DNA of 64,000 nucleotides from Halopseudomonas salegens (GTDB taxonomy: Bacteria; Pseudomonadota; Gammaproteobacteria; Pseudomonadales; Pseudomonadaceae), in NCBI RefSeq assembly GCF_900105655.1, contig NZ_LT629787.1, positions 3,286,001-3,350,000 on the forward strand. The letters are read 5' to 3'. A program made the translations under genes and the position numbers. The notes below the pieces were generated by a model. The model ran no database searches. It saw only the letters and a list, made by a program, of their open reading frames with translations, and was not told the DNA's origin. This document shows, in pieces, positions 14,568 to 24,969 of this stretch; positions within the stretch are counted from its first letter, which is position 1, and every line of letters starts with the position of its first letter.

Positions 14568-15389
14568 CTATTCGCCAGGCTGCGGACGATTGCGCTTTTC
14601 GGCACTGCGCACAACCAGCCAGACCAGCAGGGTAAATACCGACACCACCAACAGGATAAGACTGGCCACGGCATTGATTTCCGGCTTGACCCCTAGCCGC
14701 ACCGACGAGAAGACTTCCATTGGCAAGGTAGTGGCCCCCGGGCCGGAGACAAAACTGGCCAGTACCAGATCATCCAGCGACAGGGTAAAAGCCAATAACC
14801 AGCCGGCCAGGATGGATGGAGCAATCATGGGTACGGTTATCAGCAGAAAGGTTTTCCAGGGCGGCGCGCCCAGGTCCATCGCCGCCTCTTCCACCGACTG
14901 GTCCAGTTCGCGCAAGCGACTGCTGACCACGACGGCAACATAAGCCGTACTGAAGGTCGTGTGCGCTATCCAGATGGTCAGCATGCCGCGCTGCTCGGGC
15001 CAGCCGATCAACTGCGCCATGGCCACAAACAGCAGCAGCAGGGACAGACCGGTGATCACCTCGGGCATCACCAGTGGCGCCGTGACCATGCCGGAGAACA
15101 GGGTACGCCCCCGAAAGCGGCGAATCCGGGTCATTACAAAGGCTGCCAGGGTACCCAGCGCCACGGCTGCGGTGGCGGTGTAGAAGGCAATCTGCAAACT
15201 GCGTTTGACCGCGTTCATCAACTGGGTATTGTCCAGCAGGCCTGCGTACCAGTGCAATGAAAAACCACCCCAGACGGTAACCAGGCGCGAAGCATTGAAC
15301 GAATAGAAGACCATGATGATCATCGGGATGTAGATAAAGGCCAGCCCGATCCAGAGCAACGAGGTGGAAAACAGATAGCGCTCTTTCAT
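14568..15389 (-). CDS. potI: Putrescine/polyamine ABC transporter permease (PotI/SpuH type)
   Basis: 273 residues with six predicted membrane helices. The binding-protein-dependent transport motif is at EEAAMDLGAPPWKTFLLITVP (about 180-200), the EAA loop that contacts the ATPase. It forms the heterodimeric channel with PotH and takes up polyamines handed over by the periplasmic binding protein. The start overlaps the potH stop by four bases. It is the last gene of the minus-strand polyamine operon. Confidence 0.92.
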   Translation of the reverse strand: MKERYLFSTSLLWIGLAFIYIPMIIMVFYSFNASRLVTVWGGFSLHWYAGLLDNTQLMNAVKRSLQIAFYTATAAVALGTLAAFVMTRIRRFRGRTLFSGMVTAPLVMPEVITGLSLLLLFVAMAQLIGWPEQRGMLTIWIAHTTFSTAYVAVVVSSRLRELDQSVEEAAMDLGAPPWKTFLLITVPMIAPSILAGWLLAFTLSLDDLVLASFVSGPGATTLPMEVFSSVRLGVKPEINAVASLILLVVSVFTLLVWLVVRSAEKRNRPQPGE

Positions 15390-16291
15390 TCGTTCTTCTC
15401 CATTTCCCGTGCCTGCGCATAATGGAAGAGGGTAATGGGTACAATCAGGATCAACAGCATAATGACTGCCAATGCTGCCGCCACCGGCCAGTCCCGGTTA
15501 TTGAAGAACTCCTGCCAGAGCACCTTGCCGATCATCAGGGTTTCCGGGCCGCCGAGCAGCTCGGGGACGACGAACTCACCCACCACCGGGATGAACACCA
15601 GCATGGCACCGGTGATGATGCCGCCCTTGGACAATGGCACAGTGACCCGCCAGAACGCCTTGATGCGCCCTGCGCCCAGATCCATTGCCGCTTCCAGCAA
15701 GGTGTTGTCATGCTTCACCAGGTTGGCATACAGCGGCAGTATCATGAACGGCAGATAGGCGTAGACCAGGCCGATATATACCGCCACATTGGTATTCAGG
15801 ATCTGCAGCGGCTCAGCAATCAGCCCCAGCGACAGCAGGGTATTGTTGAGCAGACCGCTACTGCTGAGAATTCCCATCCAGGCGTATACACGGATCAGGA
15901 TCGCGGTCCAGGTCGGCATGATGATCAGCAGCAGATACACCAGTTGCCGTTCACGTGGCGCGCGGGCAATCGCATAAGCCATCGGGTAGCCGAGAAAAAG
16001 GCAGATCAGGGTGGTGAACAGGGCGATCTTCAATGAGCTCAGATAGGCGGCAAGGTACAGGCCATCCTGACTGAGGAAAATGTAGTTGCCCAGATTGAGC
16101 ACCACATTCAACGTTTGCTGGCTGTATTCCAGTAACGGCTGATACGGCGGTATGGCAATTGCCGCAGCGGAAAAACTGATCTTGAGCACGATGGCGAAGG
16201 GCAGCAGGAAAAACAGCAGCAACCAGACAAAGGGCACACTGATAACCCAGGCACGGCCACTGGGCAGAACCCGCGCCAGTAATGCCCTCAT
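15386..16291 (-). CDS. potH: Putrescine/polyamine ABC transporter permease (PotH/SpuG type)
   Basis: 301 residues, six membrane helices. The EAA loop reads LLEAAMDLGAGRIKAFWRVTVPLSKGG, and the N-terminal LLLFFLLPFAIVLKISFS matches PotB/PotH proteins. It pairs with PotI. It overlaps potG upstream and potI downstream by four bases each, so the permease and ATPase subunits are translationally coupled. Confidence 0.92.
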   Translation of the reverse strand: MRALLARVLPSGRAWVISVPFVWLLLFFLLPFAIVLKISFSAAAIAIPPYQPLLEYSQQTLNVVLNLGNYIFLSQDGLYLAAYLSSLKIALFTTLICLFLGYPMAYAIARAPRERQLVYLLLIIMPTWTAILIRVYAWMGILSSSGLLNNTLLSLGLIAEPLQILNTNVAVYIGLVYAYLPFMILPLYANLVKHDNTLLEAAMDLGAGRIKAFWRVTVPLSKGGIITGAMLVFIPVVGEFVVPELLGGPETLMIGKVLWQEFFNNRDWPVAAALAVIMLLILIVPITLFHYAQAREMEKNE

Positions 16292-17424
16292 GCCTGCAGC
16301 ACCACGCCGGCACCGTCTTCCCAGCTGATGAATACCGGATCATCCCAGGTCGGGCGTGGCAATCGGCGCTCGGTATTGGGCACAAAGGCCTGCACAATCT
16401 GACCGCTGTCCAGCTTGAGATAATACACTGAATGGCCGCCGAGATAGGCGATATCATGCACGATGCCATGGGCCCAGTTGTACTCGCCATCCGGTTGCAC
16501 CAGACTCATGAAGACCTTTTCCGGGCGCAGGGCATAGGTCACCCACTTGTCTTCAGCTCGGGTACTGACGCCGTGACCGATATAGATGGGCCGGTCCAGC
16601 TGTGGGCTCTGGATGATCGCATGGTCTTCCATATCAGCGACCAGCTCGCCCTCAAACACATTGACGCTGCCAATGAATTCGGCGACATGCCGACTGTTCG
16701 GGCTTTCATAGATATCCACCGGACTGCCGACCTGGGCAATCCAGCCCTGATGCATGATGGCGATGCGCTGGGCCATGGTCATGGCCTCTTCCTGATCATG
16801 GGTCACCATGATGCAGGTCACGCCCACGCGTTCGATAATTTCCACCAGCTCCAGCTGCATCTGACTGCGCAGTTTCTTGTCCAGCGCCCCCATGGGCTCA
16901 TCCAGCAGCAACAGTTTGGGGCTTTTTGCCAACGAACGTGCCAGTGCCACACGCTGACGCTGACCACCGGACAGCTGATGCGGTTTGCGTTTGGCATATT
17001 CGCTCATCTGCACCAGCTTGAGCATCTCCGCGACGCGCGCATCCACATCCGCCCGACGCATGCGGTCCTGCTTGAGGCCAAAGGCAATATTCTGCGCGAC
17101 CGTCATGTGCGGAAACAGCGCATAAGACTGAAACATCATATTGATCGGCCGCTGGTAGGGCGGCAAATCGGTAATATCCTGACCGTCGAGAAATACCCGG
17201 CCCTTGCTGGGCCGCTCGAAGCCGGCCAGCATGCGCAGCAAGGTGGACTTGCCCGAGCCCGAGCCGCCGAGCAGGGCAAAAATCTCGCCACGGTTGATAC
17301 TCAGATTGACATCATCTACGGCCAGGGCGTCATCGAATTGCTTGCTGACTCCCTCAATGCGCACGAACTCGACCGCGCCGGCCTTTTCCTGCGCCTGCTT
17401 CATTGCCCCTACTGCACCTACCAT
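16288..17424 (-). CDS. potG: Polyamine ABC transporter ATP-binding protein (PotG/SpuF type)
   Basis: 378 residues from ATG 17424, preceded by CTGGAG at seven bases; an in-frame TTG nine codons upstream lacks a ribosome site. Walker A GGSGSGKST, Q-loop MFQSYALFPHM, signature LSGGQRQRVALARSLAK, Walker B LLLLDEPMGALDKKLR and the H-loop MVTHDQEEA are all intact. The C-terminal 130 residues form a TOBE-type regulatory domain (YALRPEKVFMS). It energises polyamine import together with PotH, PotI and the binding protein. Confidence 0.94.
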   Translation of the reverse strand: MVGAVGAMKQAQEKAGAVEFVRIEGVSKQFDDALAVDDVNLSINRGEIFALLGGSGSGKSTLLRMLAGFERPSKGRVFLDGQDITDLPPYQRPINMMFQSYALFPHMTVAQNIAFGLKQDRMRRADVDARVAEMLKLVQMSEYAKRKPHQLSGGQRQRVALARSLAKSPKLLLLDEPMGALDKKLRSQMQLELVEIIERVGVTCIMVTHDQEEAMTMAQRIAIMHQGWIAQVGSPVDIYESPNSRHVAEFIGSVNVFEGELVADMEDHAIIQSPQLDRPIYIGHGVSTRAEDKWVTYALRPEKVFMSLVQPDGEYNWAHGIVHDIAYLGGHSVYYLKLDSGQIVQAFVPNTERRLPRPTWDDPVFISWEDGAGVVLQA

Positions 17425-17457
17425 AGATGAACTCCAGTCAATCGTTGACAAGGGGGC

Positions 17458-17478
17458 GGGGCTGCCGCTGGCAGCCCC
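17458..17478 (-). other. Intercistronic hairpin between potF and potG
   Basis: GGGGCTGCC and GGCAGCCCC form a perfect 9-bp stem with a three-base loop just after the potF stop. There is no T-run. Such hairpins after binding-protein genes commonly protect the upstream mRNA and reduce downstream expression. Confidence 0.6.
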
Positions 17479-17487
17479 GCATGGCCA

Positions 17488-18690
<1,203 letters not shown>

Positions 18691-20064
18691 CTATTCCTTC
18701 AGCGCTGCCGCCGTCAAGTCCAGGCAACGCCAGATCAGCTCAACCAGCTGATCGATTTCAGCGCGGCTGATAATCAGCGGAGGTGACATGATCATGGTGT
18801 CACCGACCGCCCGCATCACCAGCCCGTTGCGTACACAGATATCACGGCACAGGCCACCGGCTCGGCCATCGCCCGCAAAGCGGGCACGACGGGTCTTGTC
18901 ACTGACCAATTCAAGGGCACCGAGCAGACCGACACCCCGCACCTCACCCACCAATGGGTGGTCAATCAAGCCAGCGATTCTTTCTTGCAAGTAAGGTGCC
19001 GCATCCTTGCGTACATAATCGACAATTCGCTCATCACGCAGGATGCGCAGGTTTTCCAGGCCGACCGCTGCCGCTACCGGGTGCCCTGAATAGGTATAGC
19101 CATGGAAAAACTCGCCACCTTCCTCGATCAGGGTATCCGCCACCCGGTCACTGACAATCACGCCACCCATCGGCAGGTAGCCCGAAGTCATACCCTTGGC
19201 AATGGGCATCAGATCCGGGGTCAGGTCGTAGTATTGACTACCAAACCACTCGCCGGTGCGACCGAAGCCGCAAATCACTTCGTCGACCACCAGCAGGATC
19301 TCGTAGGCGTCGAGGATGCGTTTGACCTCCGGCCAGTAGGTCGCTGGCGGAACAATCACCCCGCCTGCGCCCTGAATCGGCTCGGCAATAAAGGCGGCGA
19401 CCTGATCGACACCGAGTTCCAGAATCTTCGCTTCCAGTTGCTGCGCCGCCCAGATACCGAAGTCCTCCGGGCTCTGCTCGCCCCCTTCACCAAACCAGTA
19501 TGGCTGCGGAATATGCACGATGCCCGGAATCGGCAGGTCTCCCTGGGCATGCATGGGTTTCATGCCGCCCAGACTGGCGCCGGCGACAGTCGAGCCGTGA
19601 TAGCCATTGATGCGTCCGATCACGGTTTTCTTCTGTGGCTGCCCCTTCAGATCCCAGTAACGCCGCACCATGCGCAATACCGTATCGTTGGCCTCAGAGC
19701 CCGAGCCGGCAAAGAACACGCGGTTCATATGTGCCGGGGCAATGTCCGCAATCGCACTGGCCAGGCGTACCGCAGGCGGGTTGGCGCACTGGAAAAAACT
19801 GTTGTAATAGGGCAGCTCCAGCATTTGCCGATAGGCCGCTTCGGCAAGCTCGGTGCGACCATAGCCGACATTTACGCACCAGAGCCCGGCCATGGCGTCG
19901 AGAATGCGGTTGCCGTCGCTGTCCCACAACCAGATACCCTCGGCACGCTCGATAATCCGCGTACCTTGCGCGCCCAGCGCCTTGTGGTCGGTAAAGGGGT
20001 GCAGATAATGCGCCCGGTCCATGGCCTGCAATTCGGCGGTATTCAGTGGTGGTGGCTGTATCAT
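18691..20064 (-). CDS. spuC: Putrescine/polyamine aminotransferase (SpuC type)
   Basis: 457 residues, class III PLP-dependent aminotransferase. FFAGSGSEANDTVLRMVRRYW, INGYHGSTVAGASLGG, VDEVICGFGRTGEWFG (PLP Asp) and MPIAKGMTSGY (Schiff-base Lys) are intact. In Pseudomonas the enzyme transaminates putrescine with pyruvate. ATG 20064 follows AAGGAGACTACG; the 16-codon upstream extension is unsupported. It lies between spuB and potF in the same transcription direction. Confidence 0.93.
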   Translation of the reverse strand: MIQPPPLNTAELQAMDRAHYLHPFTDHKALGAQGTRIIERAEGIWLWDSDGNRILDAMAGLWCVNVGYGRTELAEAAYRQMLELPYYNSFFQCANPPAVRLASAIADIAPAHMNRVFFAGSGSEANDTVLRMVRRYWDLKGQPQKKTVIGRINGYHGSTVAGASLGGMKPMHAQGDLPIPGIVHIPQPYWFGEGGEQSPEDFGIWAAQQLEAKILELGVDQVAAFIAEPIQGAGGVIVPPATYWPEVKRILDAYEILLVVDEVICGFGRTGEWFGSQYYDLTPDLMPIAKGMTSGYLPMGGVIVSDRVADTLIEEGGEFFHGYTYSGHPVAAAVGLENLRILRDERIVDYVRKDAAPYLQERIAGLIDHPLVGEVRGVGLLGALELVSDKTRRARFAGDGRAGGLCRDICVRNGLVMRAVGDTMIMSPPLIISRAEIDQLVELIWRCLDLTAAALKE

Positions 20065-20086
20065 CGTAGTCTCCTTGACCCGCCGA

Positions 20087-21433
20087 TCAGACGGACAACA
20101 ACAGGAATTCACGCTCCCAGGAGCTGATCACCCGCTTGTAATTCTCATGCTCGACGCGTTTTACGGCGACATAGCCGCGGCAGAAGTTCTCGCCCAGATA
20201 TTCCTGTACTGCCAGGCACTGCTCCATACGCTCCAGCGCCGACTCCAGCGTAAGCGGCAACAGCAGGTTGCGGCGTTCATAGGCACGCCCCTTGACCGGC
20301 GGCGACGGCGGAATCTGGCTGATCATGCCCAGATAGCCACACAGCAGGCTGGCGGCAATGGCAATGTAAGGGTTGGCATCAGCGCCCGGCAGGCGATTTT
20401 CCACCCGCCGGTTCTGCGCATCGGAATCCGGCACCCGCAGCCCGGCGGTGCGGTTCTCTTCACCCCATTCCACATTCACGGGCGCCGAAGTATCCGGCAG
20501 GAAGCGACGGAAGGAGTTCACGTTGGGCGCAAACAACGGCAGCACCTCAGGGATATACCGCTGCAGACCGCCCAGGTGGTGCAGGAACAGCTCGCTCATG
20601 CTGCCATCCGGGTTGGAAAACAGGTTCTTGCCGGTCTTGCGATCAATAATGCTCTGGTGCAGGTGCATGGCACTGCCCGGCTCATTGGTGATCGGCTTGG
20701 CCATAAAGGTGGCGGTCATGTCGTGTTTGAGGGCTGCTTCACGCATGGTGCGCTTGAACACCAGCACCTGATCGGCCAGTTGCAGCGGGTCGCCATGCCG
20801 GAAGTTGATTTCCATCTGCGCCGTGCCTTCCTCGTGGATCAGGGTATCCAGATCCAGGCCCTGGGCCTCGCACCAGTCGTACATATCTTCGAACAGCGGG
20901 TCGAATTCATTGGCGGCATCGATGGAAAACGATTGGCGGCCGGTTTCCTGGCGACCGGAACGGCCAATCGGGGGCTGCAAGGGCAGGTCCGGGTCTTCAT
21001 TGCGCCGGGTCAGATAGAACTCCATTTCCGGCGCGACCATTGGCTGCCAACCCTTGTCGGCATACAGCTTGAGCACCTTTTTCAACAGATTGCGTGGCGA
21101 CATATCGATCGGATTGCCACGCTTGTCGTAGGTGTCATGGATAATCTGCGCGGTCGGCTCCAGCGCCCAGGGCACCAGGTAGATGGCGTTTTCGTCCGGC
21201 TTGCAGATCATGTCGATATCCGCCGGATCGAGCAACTCGTAGTAGATGTCGTCGTCGACATAATCGCCGGTGACCGATTGCAGCAGGATACTTTCCGGCA
21301 GGCGCATACCCTTCTCGGAGATGAACTTGACCGTGGGCGCAATCTTGCCGCGGGCAATCCCGGTCAGGTCGCTGACCATGCATTCCACCTCGGTAATCTT
21401 GTGCTCTTTAAGCCAGTCTTCGATCTTGTTCAT
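20087..21433 (-). CDS. spuB: Gamma-glutamylpolyamine synthetase (glutamine synthetase family)
   Basis: 448 residues of the glutamine-synthetase fold: beta-grasp start (MVSDLTGIARGKIAP), APEMEFYL with metal-binding Glu, MAKPITNEPGSAMHLHQS (the ATP/His region) and NRTAGLRVPDSDAQNRRVENRLPGADANPY. It attaches glutamate to a polyamine amino group, the first step of the gamma-glutamylation route. The ATG overlaps the spuA stop by four bases. A second homologue lies divergently at 22479. Confidence 0.92.
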   Translation of the reverse strand: MNKIEDWLKEHKITEVECMVSDLTGIARGKIAPTVKFISEKGMRLPESILLQSVTGDYVDDDIYYELLDPADIDMICKPDENAIYLVPWALEPTAQIIHDTYDKRGNPIDMSPRNLLKKVLKLYADKGWQPMVAPEMEFYLTRRNEDPDLPLQPPIGRSGRQETGRQSFSIDAANEFDPLFEDMYDWCEAQGLDLDTLIHEEGTAQMEINFRHGDPLQLADQVLVFKRTMREAALKHDMTATFMAKPITNEPGSAMHLHQSIIDRKTGKNLFSNPDGSMSELFLHHLGGLQRYIPEVLPLFAPNVNSFRRFLPDTSAPVNVEWGEENRTAGLRVPDSDAQNRRVENRLPGADANPYIAIAASLLCGYLGMISQIPPSPPVKGRAYERRNLLLPLTLESALERMEQCLAVQEYLGENFCRGYVAVKRVEHENYKRVISSWEREFLLLSV

Positions 21434-22194
21434 GACACCCTCTTGGCAGCCCATTGGCGACAGGCGTCACCAAAGGCAGTAAATATGGCTTGGTAAAACG
21501 GATTCTCGCGCACCTTCCACTCCGGATGCCATTGCACGGCAAAGGCAAAGCCAGCGGCATCACCCACACGAAAGGCTTCCACCAGACCATCATCGGCACG
21601 CGCTTCAACCACCAGGCCATCTCCCAGCCGGTCAAGACCCTGGGTATGCAGACTATTGACCATGGCGGTCTGTAGCCCGGTCCAGCGCGCCAACCACCCT
21701 TCCGGTTCGATATTCACCGCGTGGGCAGGGCCATATTGCTGTTCCACCGTTTGCGACTTGTCTTCGCGGTGCTCCTGGTAGCCGCCCACTTCATGCAGCT
21801 TCTGATGCAGACTGCCACCGTAGACCACATTCATTTCCTGGAAACCGCGACAAATGGCCAATACCGGCAACCCGCGCTCGACCGCCGCACGAATCAACGG
21901 CAGGTTGGTGGCATCGCGCTGGGGATCATGCTGGGTTCCCGGATCACTCGGCGGGCCGTTGTAATGGTGAGGTTCGACATTCGACGGCGAGCCGGTGATC
22001 AGCAGACCATCCAGGCGTTCCAGCAGCTGGTCGCTGACCAGTTGATCGCCCAGCGCCGGAATCAGCACCGGCAGAGCGTCAGCTCCGTCGACCACGCCCA
22101 TGATGTATTTGTCACCCACCTGATGAAAGGGATGCAAACCCTGTTGCGTAGTGCAGCAAGGAATACCGACAAGCGGCTTACGTGTGGCTGACAT
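21430..22194 (-). CDS. spuA: Gamma-glutamyl-GABA hydrolase, class I glutamine amidotransferase-like
   Basis: 254 residues of the PuuD/SpuA type. LLITGSPSNVEPHHY, LAICRGFQEMNVVYGGSL with the Cys nucleophile and AVQWHPEW with His and Glu give an intact catalytic triad. It removes the glutamate from gamma-glutamyl-aminobutyrate (or the equivalent aminoacid) at the end of the pathway. ATG 22194 begins MSATRKPLVGIPCC, the family's normal N-terminus. It is the first gene of the minus-strand operon. Confidence 0.92.
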   Translation of the reverse strand: MSATRKPLVGIPCCTTQQGLHPFHQVGDKYIMGVVDGADALPVLIPALGDQLVSDQLLERLDGLLITGSPSNVEPHHYNGPPSDPGTQHDPQRDATNLPLIRAAVERGLPVLAICRGFQEMNVVYGGSLHQKLHEVGGYQEHREDKSQTVEQQYGPAHAVNIEPEGWLARWTGLQTAMVNSLHTQGLDRLGDGLVVEARADDGLVEAFRVGDAAGFAFAVQWHPEWKVRENPFYQAIFTAFGDACRQWAAKRVS

Positions 22195-22478
22195 GGAGCA
22201 AACACCTGTAGTGAATAACGGACACAAATCCATTGTTGTTCAATTTTTCGTACAATAGCAACAAAAACTCAATGAGACAAAAAGCCCCGAGCGGACACCC
22301 GCACAACCCGCTGCGAGAGCGGCTCGAGCGCCGACAACTGCAGCGTTATGCCCCAAAACATGGCGCATGCACCGACACAGCACAGCACGCTTTTTATTGA
22401 CTCATTCCGGGCTTTGAGATTAACTCGACAGCAGCGCCATGCGTGATTGATATTTTTTACAACCAACAGGTGAACCCC
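22195..22478. promoter_or_regulatory. Divergent promoter region of the polyamine genes
   Basis: 284 bases without a gene between spuA (minus) and the second ligase gene (plus). It includes an AT-rich segment (22230-22275) with TTGTTGTTCAATTTTTCGTA and AGCAACAA, a loose inverted pair that could be a regulator site. It must hold both promoters. No box can be assigned firmly. Confidence 0.5.
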
Positions 22479-23978
22479 ATGCAATCCCGAGCCGGAGCGG
22501 ATCATGCAGCAGCAAAGTCTGCCGCAACCGGTGCAACTCAGGCTGAAGCCCTTGCCGCCGCCGTCGCCGCCAGCAATCCTGACATCGCCACCGCCGCAGC
22601 CGCCGCCTTACGCCCGGCCAGCGTTCAAGAAGCCGAAGACTTTCTCACCGCCAACCCCGACATCCACTTTATTGATCTGCTGATTGCCGACATGAACGGC
22701 ATCGTCCGCGGCAAGCGTATTGACCGTTCAGCACTGATCAAGGTCTATGAAAAAGGCATTTCATTGCCCGCTTCCATCTTTGCCCTGAATATTCAGGGCA
22801 CTACCGTGGAAGAAACCGGCCTGGGGCTGGAAATTGGCGATGCTGATCGCATTTGCCTGCCGATTCCCGGCACATTGAAGGTCGAGCCCTGGCAGAAACG
22901 CCCGACGGGCCAGCTGCTGATGACCATGTACGAACTGGACCGCGAAACGCCTTTCTTTGCCGACCCGCGTTTTGTGCTACAACAGGCCGTCGATCGCTTT
23001 CAGGCGCTGGACCTGACTGTGGTGTCAGCCTTCGAGCTGGAGTTTTACCTGATCGACCAGGAAAACATCAGTGGCCGCCCGCAGCCGCCACGCTCGCCGA
23101 TCTCCGGCAAACGGCCCAACTCGGTGCAGGTCTATTCCATCGATGATCTGGACGAATACGCCGAATTTCTCGAGGACGTCATCGAAGCTGCCCACGAGCA
23201 GGGCATCCCCGCTGACGCCATCGTCGCCGAATCCGCCCCCGGGCAGTTTGAAGTCAACCTGCGCCATGTAGATGACCCGGTGCAGGCCTGTGATTTCAGC
23301 GTGCTGCTCAAGCGCGTGATCAAGAGCGTTGCCTATGACCATGAAATGGACACCACCTTCATGGCCAAGCCCTATTACGATCAGGCCGGCAATGGCATGC
23401 ATGTGCATATCAGCCTGCTGGATAAAGACGGCAAAAACATCTTTGCTCCGGATGCCGATGGCAACCTGAGCGACATGTTGCGCTGGGCGATTGGTGGCAT
23501 GCTGGAAAGTCTGCCGCAGTACATGGCGTTTCTCTGCCCCAACGTCAACTCGTACCGCCGCTTCAGCCCCAGCTTTTTCGTGCCCTGCGCACCGACCTGG
23601 GGCCTGGACAACCGCACCGTGGCAGTACGCGTGCCGACCGGTGACCCGGAAGCCATGCGTATCGAGAACCGCCTCGCCGGTGCCGACGCCAACCCCTACC
23701 TGTTGATGGCTGCGCTACTGTCTGCCATACACCATGGCATCAGCAACCGCATTGATCCGCCACCGATGACCGAAGGCAACGCCTACGATCAGCATGAGGC
23801 CTCACTGCCGACCAACCTGCGCGACGCCCTGCGCGAGCTGGAGCACTCCCCGGTGATGCAGCAATACATCGGCGAGGAATACCTCGACGTCTTTGTGCTG
23901 TGCAAGGAAAACGAGCTGGCCGAGTTTGAACAGACCATCTCCGACCTCGAATACATGTGGTACCTGCATACGGTGTAA
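22479..23978 (+). CDS. Second gamma-glutamylpolyamine synthetase-like ligase
   Basis: 499 residues with the glutamine synthetase fold. An unusual N-terminal extension of about 50 residues, rich in Ala, precedes VQEAEDFLTANPDIHFIDLLIADMNGIVRGKRI. Catalytic regions AFELEFYLID, MAKPYYDQAGNGMHVHISL and NRTVAVRVPTGDPEAMRIENRLAGADANPY are intact. It resembles the PauA/SpuI group of Pseudomonas gamma-glutamylpolyamine synthetases, which differ in polyamine preference. The ATG follows AGGTGA by five bases. It is transcribed away from spuA, towards the agmatine genes. Confidence 0.9.
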   Translation: MQSRAGADHAAAKSAATGATQAEALAAAVAASNPDIATAAAAALRPASVQEAEDFLTANPDIHFIDLLIADMNGIVRGKRIDRSALIKVYEKGISLPASIFALNIQGTTVEETGLGLEIGDADRICLPIPGTLKVEPWQKRPTGQLLMTMYELDRETPFFADPRFVLQQAVDRFQALDLTVVSAFELEFYLIDQENISGRPQPPRSPISGKRPNSVQVYSIDDLDEYAEFLEDVIEAAHEQGIPADAIVAESAPGQFEVNLRHVDDPVQACDFSVLLKRVIKSVAYDHEMDTTFMAKPYYDQAGNGMHVHISLLDKDGKNIFAPDADGNLSDMLRWAIGGMLESLPQYMAFLCPNVNSYRRFSPSFFVPCAPTWGLDNRTVAVRVPTGDPEAMRIENRLAGADANPYLLMAALLSAIHHGISNRIDPPPMTEGNAYDQHEASLPTNLRDALRELEHSPVMQQYIGEEYLDVFVLCKENELAEFEQTISDLEYMWYLHTV

Positions 23979-24017
23979 CGCGCTGCAGGCCAATGACCGG
24001 CATGCTGAACCCATGAA

Positions 24018-24042
24018 CCGGCGCGTTTGCAGCACGCGCCGG
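24018..24042 (+). other. Hairpin after the ligase gene, possible weak terminator
   Basis: CCGGCGCGT and ACGCGCCGG form a perfect 9-bp stem with a 7-base loop about 40 bases after the stop. No T-run follows, so it may be a processing or attenuating structure between the ligase and aguB. Confidence 0.4.
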
Positions 24043-24088
24043 CTTCACCTATAACTGTGCACTGTCCCCCTGTTTTGGAGCCCTGACC

Positions 24089-24967
24089 ATGTCCCGACCC
24101 GTTACCGTTGCCGCCACCCAGATGAGCTGTTCCTGGGATCGCGCCGATAATCTGGCCAAGGCCGAACGGCTGGTGCGTCAGGCGGCCAGCCAGGGCGCGC
24201 AGATCATTCTGATCCAGGAACTGTTCGAGACGCCCTATTTCTGCCAGAAACCCAATGCGGACTATCTGCAACTGGCGACCAGCGCGGAAGACAACCCGGC
24301 AATCCGGCACTTTCAGGCGGTGGCCAAAGAACTCAAGGTGGTGCTGCCGATCAGTTTTTTCGAGCTGGCCGGACGCGCGCGCTTCAACAGCGTGGCCATC
24401 ATTGATGCCGACGGCAGCAATCTGGGTATCTACCGCAAGAGCCATATTCCGGATGGCCCCGGCTATCACGAGAAGTATTACTTCAATCCCGGTGATACCG
24501 GTTTCAAGGTCTGGCAAACGCGCTATGCCAGGATCGGCGTGGGTATCTGCTGGGACCAATGGTTCCCGGAATCAGCCCGCGCCATGGCGCTGCAAGGGGC
24601 CGAGCTGCTGTTCTACCCGACCGCCATCGGCAGTGAACCGCATGACCACTCGATCAATTCCCGTGAGCATTGGCAGCGCGTGCAGCAGGGCCATGCCGGG
24701 GCCAACCTGATGCCGTTGATTGCCAGCAACCGTATTGGCCGTGAAGAGCAGGACGATTACGACATTACCTTCTACGGCAGCTCCTTTATTGCCGATCAGT
24801 TCGGCGCCAAGGTGCAGGAACTGGACCAGCAGGAAGAGGGCGTGCTGGTGCAGCGCTTTGATCTGGATGAACTGGAGCATATCCGCAGCGCCTGGGGTGT
24901 GTTCCGCGACCGCCGGCCAAACCTCTATGGCCCGCTGAAATCGCTGGATGGCAGCCTGGAATCCTGA
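24089..24967 (+). CDS. aguB: N-carbamoylputrescine amidase
   Basis: 292 residues, nitrilase superfamily. The catalytic triad is visible as Glu in [10 protein letters not shown], Lys in [11 protein letters not shown] and Cys in [12 protein letters not shown]. The motifs [15 protein letters not shown] and [11 protein letters not shown] are typical of AguB. It splits N-carbamoylputrescine to putrescine, CO2 and ammonia, the second step from agmatine. aguA follows after two bases, so both steps are in one operon. Confidence 0.95.
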   Translation: MSRPVTVAATQMSCSWDRADNLAKAERLVRQAASQGAQIILIQELFETPYFCQKPNADYLQLATSAEDNPAIRHFQAVAKELKVVLPISFFELAGRARFNSVAIIDADGSNLGIYRKSHIPDGPGYHEKYYFNPGDTGFKVWQTRYARIGVGICWDQWFPESARAMALQGAELLFYPTAIGSEPHDHSINSREHWQRVQQGHAGANLMPLIASNRIGREEQDDYDITFYGSSFIADQFGAKVQELDQQEEGVLVQRFDLDELEHIRSAWGVFRDRRPNLYGPLKSLDGSLES

Positions 24968-24969
24968 GC

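Noticed and set aside
16432..17430. 332-codon + strand frame opposite potG
   Set aside because: It is antisense to an intact ABC ATPase with all motifs and has no ribosome site.
20021..21496. 491-codon + strand frame opposite spuB
   Set aside because: It is antisense to a complete glutamine-synthetase-family gene and shows no domain pattern.
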